From: SXXH01 sp041165735
Lineage (GTDB): Bacteria; Planctomycetota; UBA1135; GCA-002686595
NCBI GenBank assembly: GCA_046341775.1
Contig: JBKDQQ010000199.1
Location: forward strand, 1-8,691
DNA: 8,691 nucleotides
Direction: 5' to 3'
The translations under genes were made by a program, and so were the position numbers. The notes under the pieces were generated by a model that worked only from the letters and a program-made list of their open reading frames with translations, did not search any database and was not told where the DNA came from. Of the stretch, positions 1-4,830 are shown piece after piece (position 1 is the stretch's first letter; the number at the start of each line of letters is the position of its first letter).

Positions 1-398
1 TCCTTCGTGGGATGGTCCTCCATCTCGACGCGCACGAAGATGCCGAGCGGCGCGCAATGCGCGGCGACCTTCGAGTACAGCTCGAAGGCGAGGTCTTCGC
101 GGATCGACAAGCCCACGTGGGTCGGCTTGACCGAGACGTACGCGTCGAGCTTGCGCGCGGCGAGCTGCGTCGCGGCGTCGCAGTACGCCTTCGCCACGGC
201 GCGCGCCGCTTGTTCGTCGGCGATGGCCTCGCCCAGCACGTCGAGCACCGAGGCGTGGCCGCGACGTCCGAGTTCCGCGCAGCGCGCCAGCGCCTCTTCC
301 AGCGTCTCGCCCGCGATGTAGCGCGCGGCGACGCGTCGCAGGATGGGCTTGGGGACCGAGGGGAGGACGGCGAGGACGAGGCGTGTGAAGAGGCCCAT
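1..398 (-). CDS. Proline dehydrogenase, N-terminal part (cut by window edge)
   Basis: Proline dehydrogenase is the flavoenzyme that oxidises L-proline to pyrroline-5-carboxylate, the first step of proline catabolism. The 132 visible residues start at the ATG complementary to 396-398 and run off the left edge without a stop. An N-terminal helical part (residues 1-80, with RYIAGETLEEAL) is followed by the first barrel strands. VSVKPTHVGLSIREDLA (88-104) matches the family's V-K-L-T-x-L-G block, with Pro for the usual Leu, and FVRVEMEDHP (121-130) matches the (I/V)D-M-E-D block. These two blocks in the right order make the family call firm. The start is supported by a GGGAG box 7 bases upstream. 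It is divergent from cutA across a 190-base gap. Whether it is a stand-alone enzyme or the front of a bifunctional PutA cannot be seen; starting almost directly with the enzyme domain favours a stand-alone form. Confidence 0.87.
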   Translation of the reverse strand, partial: MGLFTRLVLAVLPSVPKPILRRVAARYIAGETLEEALARCAELGRRGHASVLDVLGEAIADEQAARAVAKAYCDAATQLAARKLDAYVSVKPTHVGLSIREDLAFELYSKVAAHCAPLGIFVRVEMEDHPTK

Positions 399-405
399 GC
401 GTGGT

Positions 406-410
406 CTCCC
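406..410 (-). promoter_or_regulatory. Ribosome binding site of the proline dehydrogenase gene
   Basis: On the minus strand this reads GGGAG and sits 7 bases before the ATG, a good Shine-Dalgarno match and spacing. It lies in one arm of a perfect inverted repeat (7-base arms 406-412 and 415-421, 2-base centre), so in the mRNA the site could be sequestered in a short hairpin of about 6 bp with a 4-base loop. Any regulatory effect is inference. Confidence 0.6.
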
Positions 411-431
411 GCGGGCGGGAGGTGGCCGGGA

Positions 432-437
432 ACTGTA
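432..437 (-). promoter_or_regulatory. Candidate -10 box for the proline dehydrogenase gene
   Basis: On the minus strand this reads TACAGT, close to the TATAAT consensus, inside the only A/T-rich patch (431-442) of an otherwise GC-saturated intergenic region. Transcription would start near 425, giving a leader of about 27 bases that contains the GGGAG site. No convincing -35 box lies at the usual distance. The box is embedded in an imperfect palindrome, GGAA-N7-TTCC (429-443), which could be an operator, but the symmetry is short. Confidence 0.4.
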
Positions 438-572
438 CTTTCCGGGGCGACACGGCGCGATCCCCGCGCGCCGGAGGCGCCGCGCCCGAGCGCCGATCCG
501 CGCAGTCGGCGCCGGGTCGGACGCGCCTCGCCGCGAGCCACCTGCCTCGACGGTGCTTCGGGACGCGCGCCC

Positions 573-581
573 TGCTAGGCT
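573..581 (+). promoter_or_regulatory. Candidate extended -10 promoter of cutA, probably leaderless
   Basis: The bases TGCTAGGCT contain a -10-like hexamer TAGGCT (576-581) preceded by the extended -10 dinucleotide TG. The cutA ATG is at 589, 7 bases past the hexamer, where transcription would be expected to begin. With no Shine-Dalgarno sequence before the ATG, this fits a leaderless mRNA. The -35 region (about 552-558) has no good match. The same arrangement recurs before the gene at 4831. Confidence 0.5.
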
Positions 582-588
582 CCCGCGC

Positions 589-948
589 ATGGGCGTCTCG
601 GCGCAAGGCGGACTGCAGGGTGGCGCGTCCACGCGCTTGGTGCTGACCACCGCGCCCGACGCGGCGACGGCGGAAAGGCTCGCGCGCGCCCTGGTCGAGG
701 AACGCCTGTGCGCGTGCGCCACCGTGCTGCCGGGAGCCACCAGCATCTACCGCTGGCAAGGCGCCGTCGAGGCGTCCTCCGAGTGCCAGCTCGTCTTGAA
801 GTGCGTCGAGCCCGTCCTCGAGCGCCTCGTGGCGCGCCTGATCGCCTTGCATCCCTACGAGCTGCCCGAGTGCCTCGTGCTCGAGCCGCGCCAAGTCGAG
901 TCGCGCTACGCGGCATGGATCACGGAGCAGTGCGAACCCGCGCGTTGA
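589..948 (+). CDS. cutA: CutA1 divalent-cation tolerance protein
   Basis: CutA1 is a small trimeric protein of ferredoxin-like fold linked to tolerance of copper and other divalent cations; its exact biochemical role is unsettled. The 119 residues carry the whole family signature: TTAPDAATAERLARALVEE (20-38), the core CACATVLPGATSIYRWQG (41-58), then LVLK (68-71), and HPYELPE (88-94) near the C-terminus. Length is slightly above the usual 100-115 because of a polar N-terminal extension (about 1-14). The start at 589 is chosen because the domain begins soon after it and a -10-like box lies just upstream; the frame is open further upstream but without family similarity. Compared with my recollection of the E. 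coli protein, only its core cysteine (here C43) is kept; the positions of its other two are T20 and V81. Its 3' end overlaps the next gene, so it probably leads a four-gene unit. Confidence 0.95.
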   Translation: MGVSAQGGLQGGASTRLVLTTAPDAATAERLARALVEERLCACATVLPGATSIYRWQGAVEASSECQLVLKCVEPVLERLVARLIALHPYELPECLVLEPRQVESRYAAWITEQCEPAR

Positions 949-2366
949 ACCTCTCCGAGCGCGCACGCGCCTCGCGCGTGCTCCTCGCGGCGTGCCTCGG
1001 CCTGGCGTGCTTGGGCGGCGGCGCCTGCGGGCCGCGATCCGACGCTGGCGAAGCGCCGCTGCACCTCGTCCTCGTCACCGTCGAGGGCTTGCGCGCCGAC
1101 CGCGTCGTGCCGGGCGGACTGGATCGTCGGCCCTTGCGTCCGGCTTCGAACCCGGAAGTCCGCCTCGAAGGCCGAGGCTACGGCTTCCAGGACCTGCTCG
1201 AGCGCGGCGTGACCTTCGCCAACGCCTACGCGAGTTCGCCCGCGCTCGCACCCGCCCTCGGCGCGTTGCACTCCGGCCGGTCGCCGATCGAAGCGGGGCT
1301 CGAGAGGAATGGCGAATGGCTGCCCGGCGAACAGGCGACGCTGGCCGAGTTGTGCGGCGCGGCGGGCTTCGCCACCGCCGCCTTCGCCTTCGATCCGCGC
1401 GGCGAGCTGAAGGAGGCGTTCGACCAGGGATTCCAGGGCTTCGCCTCCTGCGCCGACGACGCCGAGGTGCTGGCGCGCGCGCTCGAGTGGTTGCGCGCGC
1501 GCGACGCCGGCGCCGAACAGCGCAGCTTCCTTTGGATCCACCTCGGTGGGCCGAGCTTCCCGCTCCAAGAGCCTTCGGAGGACGAGCCGCCCGCGCCCGC
1601 GTGGCTCGAGGCGCGCGGCGCGGTGCGCCCCGAGCAAGTCGACCCGGCGCGCAGCGCCGAACTCGCCAGCGCGCCGCTCGCCGATCCCGCGCGGCGCGCG
1701 GCGGTGGAGCTCGCCTACGACCGCGCCGTGTGGCGGCTGGAGGCCGGCCTCGCCGGTGCGTTGGAGCAGGCCTACGACCCGTTCCAACCGCAGGCGGAGG
1801 CCAGCGAGGCGTGGCCGCGCACGGCCTTCGTCCTGTGCGGCGTGGCGCCGACGATGCTCTTCGAGCGCGGCGTGGCCGGCGCGGCGCCGTCCTTGTGCGA
1901 GACGCGCTTGCGCGCGCCGCTCGTGCTGCATCATCCCGACAGCCTGCCCGGCGGCCGCATCGAGGACCTGCTCGTCGACCTCGCGGACCTGCGCGCCACC
2001 TGCCTCGAATGGCTGCGCCTCGACGATCCGCGCGACGGCGCGACGCCCTCGCTCTTCGCGCAGCTCGACGGTCGCGCGCCGCGTCGCGAATGGCTGGCGT
2101 GCGCCTACGACCGCGTCTTCAGCGTGCGCGACGCGCACCTGCGCCTCGTGTGGAACCCGCTCAAGAAGCGCTGGCATGGCCAAGCCGCGGGCGAGCCGAC
2201 GGCCGAGGTCGAGCGCCTGCACGAGATCGCGCTCGATCCGTTCGCGACGCGCGATCTCGCCGCGGGGCGTCCGGACGATGCGCGGCGCATGCAGGCGCTC
2301 GTCAAGCGTTGGCGCGAGTCGCTGCGCCCGTTCCCGCCGCACAAGAAGCCGCGGCGCGATCCATGA
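915..2366 (+). CDS. Sulfatase-fold protein lacking recognisable catalytic residues (putative lipoprotein)
   Basis: This 483-residue protein follows the sulfatase (alkaline phosphatase superfamily) layout: LVLVTVEGLRADR (51-63) for the usual LVT(I/V)DTLRADR; FQDLLERGVTFANAYASSP (91-109); a turn ending HSGRSPIEAG (119-128) for LLTGRYP...G; ATLAEL...GFATAAF (141-157); FLWIHL (205-210); APLVLHHPDSLPGGRI (334-349); and a tail with LVWNP (411-415) and ALDPFATRDLA (439-449). Key positions are altered. The first metal-binding Asp is Glu57. The nucleophile segment (C/S/T-x-P-S-R/H) is replaced by LAPAL (111-115). The DPH of the W-x-H-x-x-DPH motif is GPS (212-214). The metal-binding S-D-H-G block before the C-terminal domain is FVLCGVAP (305-312). 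It therefore looks like a non-catalytic relative. Residues 20-38 form a hydrophobic, Cys-containing leader, probably a lipoprotein or secretion signal with a non-canonical lipobox. ATG 915 overlaps cutA by 34 bases; GTG 930 is the alternative and neither has a clear ribosome site. It overlaps the next gene by ATGA. Confidence 0.75.
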   Translation: MDHGAVRTRALNLSERARASRVLLAACLGLACLGGGACGPRSDAGEAPLHLVLVTVEGLRADRVVPGGLDRRPLRPASNPEVRLEGRGYGFQDLLERGVTFANAYASSPALAPALGALHSGRSPIEAGLERNGEWLPGEQATLAELCGAAGFATAAFAFDPRGELKEAFDQGFQGFASCADDAEVLARALEWLRARDAGAEQRSFLWIHLGGPSFPLQEPSEDEPPAPAWLEARGAVRPEQVDPARSAELASAPLADPARRAAVELAYDRAVWRLEAGLAGALEQAYDPFQPQAEASEAWPRTAFVLCGVAPTMLFERGVAGAAPSLCETRLRAPLVLHHPDSLPGGRIEDLLVDLADLRATCLEWLRLDDPRDGATPSLFAQLDGRAPRREWLACAYDRVFSVRDAHLRLVWNPLKKRWHGQAAGEPTAEVERLHEIALDPFATRDLAAGRPDDARRMQALVKRWRESLRPFPPHKKPRRDP

Positions 2367-4003
2367 GCACCGTTCCGCTCGAGGCGCGCGATCGCCGCTT
2401 CGCGTGGATCGCGTTCTGCCTCGTCTCGGCGTGGTTCCTCTCGTGGGCGCAGCCGTCCGCGGACGTGATCGACGCGGAGGTCGCGCACCAAGCCGCGCGC
2501 AGCCTGCGCCGCGAAGGCACGCTCGCCATGGGCGACAGCCCCGAGGCGCGCGCCCTGGTCGCGCACGCGGAACAGGCGGCGCCCGGCGCCAGCCCGCTCG
2601 CGCGTGGCGCCGATGGCCGCTGGCGCTCGTGGTACGCGCCGGGGCAAGCCGTGCTGCTCGCGCCCTTGCACCTCGTGGGCGAGGGTTTGGCGCACGTCGA
2701 TCCCCGGCCCGATTCGAGCGGTTCCGCGCGCGTCGTCGATGGCGTCGTGCGTTCGGAATGGTGGCCGCACGCCGCGACCTCGTGGGCGAATCCTCTGTGC
2801 GCCGGCGCCTTGGCGGGCCTCGCCTACCTTGTCGCGCGCCGCCTCGGCGCTTCGCGCGGCTCCAGCGCGTGGGCCGTGGTCGGCTTGTGCTTCGCGAGCT
2901 TCCTCGCGCCGCTCGCGCGCGGCCAGTTGTCGGATGTGCCCGCCGCGCTGTTCCTGTGCCTGGGCTTCGAGCGCTGGCTCGCGGCGCGCGCCGGCGATCC
3001 CCGCGCGCTGCCTTGGTGCGGCTTCGCGCTCGGCCTCGCCTGCGCCACGCGCGTGCAGCTCGCGCCCGCGGCCGCCTTGCTCGCGGCGAGCGCGGCGTGG
3101 AGCGCGCCGCACCGCGTCGCGGCCGCCGTGCGACTCGTTCCCGGCTTCGCCGCCGGCGCCTTGCTCGTGGCGCTCGCCAACCACGCGCGTGGCGGTTCGC
3201 CGTTCGACTTCGGCTACGCCTCGGTGTTCGCCGGTGGCTTCTTCGCGCGCAACCCGCTCGAAGGCGCCTGGCTGCTCGTCTCGTCGCCCGGACGCGGCTT
3301 GTGGTGGTCCGCGCCGGTGTTGTTGCCCGCAGTGCTTGGTTGGTGGCGCTGGCACGCGCGCGACGCGACGGGCGCGGCGGCGCTTTTCGTGGCGGCCCTG
3401 CTCGTCGCCGCGCCGGTGTGCGCCATGGTCGCCTGGCACGGCGCGCATGCGCATGGTCCGCGCTACGTGCTCGCCTCCGTGGTCCTGCTCGCGCCGTGCG
3501 CGGCCTTGTGCTTCGACCACGCGGGCGCGTGGGCGCGACGCGCCTGGCGCGCGATGCTCGTCGCCGCGGCGGCGCTGCAACTGTGCTTCCTCGCCACCGA
3601 CGCGGCGAGTTGGCACGCCGCGGCGATCGAAGCGCAACGCCGCCTTGCTCCGGAATCGGGCCGCGAGGGCGCGGATCCCGTCGTGCGCGACGAAGCCTTG
3701 TTCCAGGCGGCGCTCGTCGATTGGCGCACCGCCGCGCCGACGAGCGTGCCGCGCTACGCGTTGGCGCAGTTCGCCGCCGATGCGGAGGGCGCGATCGACG
3801 CCGAGCGCGTCTTCCCGGCCGCGGGACGAGCGGCGTACCTGCCGCCCGAACGCGCGCGGCACGGGCGCTTCCTCGCCCTGGTCGACGCCGAGGCGGTGGG
3901 GGCCGCGCGCTGGCCGCTGGCGCTGCTCGTGGCGCTGTTCCTCGGCGTGGGTGCGTGGCTCGCGGCTCGCACGCTCAAGGAGCGCGCCCCGACAGGTCGA
4001 TGA
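2363..4003 (+). CDS. Polytopic membrane protein resembling GT-C (PMT/ArnT-like) glycosyltransferases
   Basis: This 546-residue protein has roughly 10-12 hydrophobic segments, among them about 13-29, 143-158, 168-184, 190-206, 217-245, 255-273, 315-328, 337-357, 367-384, 396-411 and 516-536. A long extracytoplasmic loop follows the first segment and starts with an acidic cluster, ADVIDAEVAHQAARSL (33-48), where GT-C enzymes carry their catalytic Asp. Other blocks resemble a bacterial family often annotated as glycosyltransferase 39-like: WYAPGQAVLLAPLHLVG (90-106), LANHARGGSPFDFGY (271-285), SSPGRGLWWSAPVLL (307-321) and AWHGAHAHGPRYVL (357-370). GT-C enzymes transfer sugars from lipid-linked donors on the periplasmic face; activity and substrate here are inference. 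A second soluble loop spans about 413-515. The start is the ATG of an ATGA overlap with the preceding gene, indicating translational coupling; a strong Shine-Dalgarno site is not visible. Confidence 0.7.
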   Translation: MSTVPLEARDRRFAWIAFCLVSAWFLSWAQPSADVIDAEVAHQAARSLRREGTLAMGDSPEARALVAHAEQAAPGASPLARGADGRWRSWYAPGQAVLLAPLHLVGEGLAHVDPRPDSSGSARVVDGVVRSEWWPHAATSWANPLCAGALAGLAYLVARRLGASRGSSAWAVVGLCFASFLAPLARGQLSDVPAALFLCLGFERWLAARAGDPRALPWCGFALGLACATRVQLAPAAALLAASAAWSAPHRVAAAVRLVPGFAAGALLVALANHARGGSPFDFGYASVFAGGFFARNPLEGAWLLVSSPGRGLWWSAPVLLPAVLGWWRWHARDATGAAALFVAALLVAAPVCAMVAWHGAHAHGPRYVLASVVLLAPCAALCFDHAGAWARRAWRAMLVAAAALQLCFLATDAASWHAAAIEAQRRLAPESGREGADPVVRDEALFQAALVDWRTAAPTSVPRYALAQFAADAEGAIDAERVFPAAGRAAYLPPERARHGRFLALVDAEAVGAARWPLALLVALFLGVGAWLAARTLKERAPTGR

Positions 4004-4010
4004 GCACGAG

Positions 4011-4724
4011 GTGGTCCACCTCGCGTCCATTTCCGTCACGCTCCTGTGCGCCATCCTCGCGGGTGGTCCGTCCGGCGCGCCGCGCGCTGCGGAGAAGCAG
4101 GAGCTCGCGGCCGAGGTGGCGCAGCTACGCGACTACGCGCTGGTCGAGGCCGGTCGCGCGGTCGGCCTGTGCCGCGAGCGTCGCCACGAGCGCGGCGGCG
4201 TGCTGACCCTCGAGCGCGTCTATGAATGGCCGCGCGCGGGCGCCGAGCCCGTCGTCGTGCGCCATGTGGAGACGCGCGACAGCCTTGGTTGGCGCTTGTC
4301 CTGGCGCGAACTCGGCAAGGACGGCGCGAGCTTGCACGCCGAGCGACGCCACGATGGAACGCTGGCGTGGCGCGCCCACGACGCCTCCGGCGCGACGAGC
4401 GGCGCAACGCGCGCATCGCGCTCGCGCTTCCCGCTCGAGGCCGGCGAGCTGGCGCGCACCGGCGAACTCCAACGCGGCGCGTTCGAGCTGTTCGAGCCGA
4501 CCACGCGGCGCGCCTCGATGGTGGCGGCGGCGACGCGCGCGAACGATGCGGATCGGCGCTTCGAACTGGTGCGCTCCGACGGCCTCGTCGTGCAAGCCTG
4601 GCACTGGCGCGCGGGAGTCTTGCAGGGTTTCGCGCAGCAAGACGGCGCCAGCGAGGCGCGCCTGGTCGCGCCGGGGCGCGTGTCGGCCCTGCGCGGCCGA
4701 TTGGGCCTTTCCGAAGCGCCCTGA
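4011..4724 (+). CDS. Secreted protein of unknown function
   Basis: I do not recognise the family. The frame encodes 237 residues from GTG 4011. Residues 4-19 (LASISVTLLCAILAGG) form a hydrophobic signal-peptide core followed by a plausible cleavage region ending PRAA (24-27), so export to the periplasm or beyond is likely. Then come a short amphipathic helix (28-50) and a region of alternating polar and hydrophobic stretches with several aromatic residues (VYEWP 70-74, LGWRLSWREL 92-101, GTLAWRAHD 116-124, FELFEP 158-163, VVQAWHWRAG 193-202), looking mainly beta. This suggests a small beta-sheet or barrel-like domain, an inference from pattern only. The gene starts 7 bases after the membrane-protein stop and is the last of the four-gene unit, ahead of a hairpin. 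The start is uncertain: GTG 4011 has no ribosome site and its signal peptide lacks the usual basic residue, while an ATG at 4000 sits in another frame. Confidence 0.72.
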   Translation: MVHLASISVTLLCAILAGGPSGAPRAAEKQELAAEVAQLRDYALVEAGRAVGLCRERRHERGGVLTLERVYEWPRAGAEPVVVRHVETRDSLGWRLSWRELGKDGASLHAERRHDGTLAWRAHDASGATSGATRASRSRFPLEAGELARTGELQRGAFELFEPTTRRASMVAAATRANDADRRFELVRSDGLVVQAWHWRAGVLQGFAQQDGASEARLVAPGRVSALRGRLGLSEAP

Positions 4725-4729
4725 CGCTG

Positions 4730-4761
4730 CGCGCGCGGGTGAACGATTCGGCCTGCGCGCG
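4730..4761 (+). terminator. Terminator-like hairpin after the four-gene unit
   Basis: Arms 4730-4739 (CGCGCGCGGG) and 4752-4761 (CCTGCGCGCG) pair over 10 bp with one G-U pair around a 12-base loop, beginning 6 bases after the preceding stop. No run of T follows, so it is not a classic intrinsic terminator. GC-rich bacteria often use such hairpins, so it may terminate transcription or protect the 3' end. It separates the two plus-strand units. Confidence 0.4.
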
Positions 4762-4779
4762 TGTAGGCCTTGGGTGAAC
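4737..4779 (+). repeat. Direct repeat GGGTGAAC, two copies
   Basis: The octamer GGGTGAAC occurs at 4737-4744 and again at 4772-4779, starts 35 bases apart, in the gap upstream of the efflux operon. The first copy overlaps the left arm and loop of the hairpin; the second lies 40 bases before the candidate -10 box. The pair could be activator half-sites or chance in a short region. Confidence 0.3.
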
Positions 4780-4818
4780 TTGGCTGGGCCGCCGTGGTCG
4801 CGGCCGGTCTCCATCGGA

Positions 4819-4824
4819 TACGAT
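4819..4824 (+). promoter_or_regulatory. Candidate -10 box of the efflux operon, probably leaderless
   Basis: The hexamer TACGAT lies 6 bases before the GTG at 4831 in a locally A/T-richer patch. Transcription would begin at about the start codon, and no Shine-Dalgarno sequence is present, fitting a leaderless mRNA. The -35 region around 4795-4801 has only a weak match. The geometry mirrors the cutA promoter candidate. Confidence 0.5.
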
Positions 4825-4830
4825 CGTCGC

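Noticed and set aside
406..421. Inverted repeat as a transcription terminator
   Set aside because: It lies upstream of a start codon between divergent genes, has a 2-base centre, and no T-run follows.
1493..1503. Alternating GC tract, possible Z-DNA
   Set aside because: Only 11 bases, inside a coding sequence, and explained by Arg-Ala codons in GC-rich DNA.
906..2342. Long open frame on the minus strand opposite the sulfatase-fold gene (478 codons)
   Set aside because: It is antisense to a gene with clear family motifs and is an Arg/Ala/Glu-rich translation typical of GC-rich shadows; no domain is recognisable.
992..4003. A 1003-codon plus-strand frame running into the GT-C-like gene as one giant protein
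   Set aside because: The first part is an Arg-rich shadow of the sulfatase-fold gene; the membrane protein begins at ATG 2363 in an ATGA overlap.
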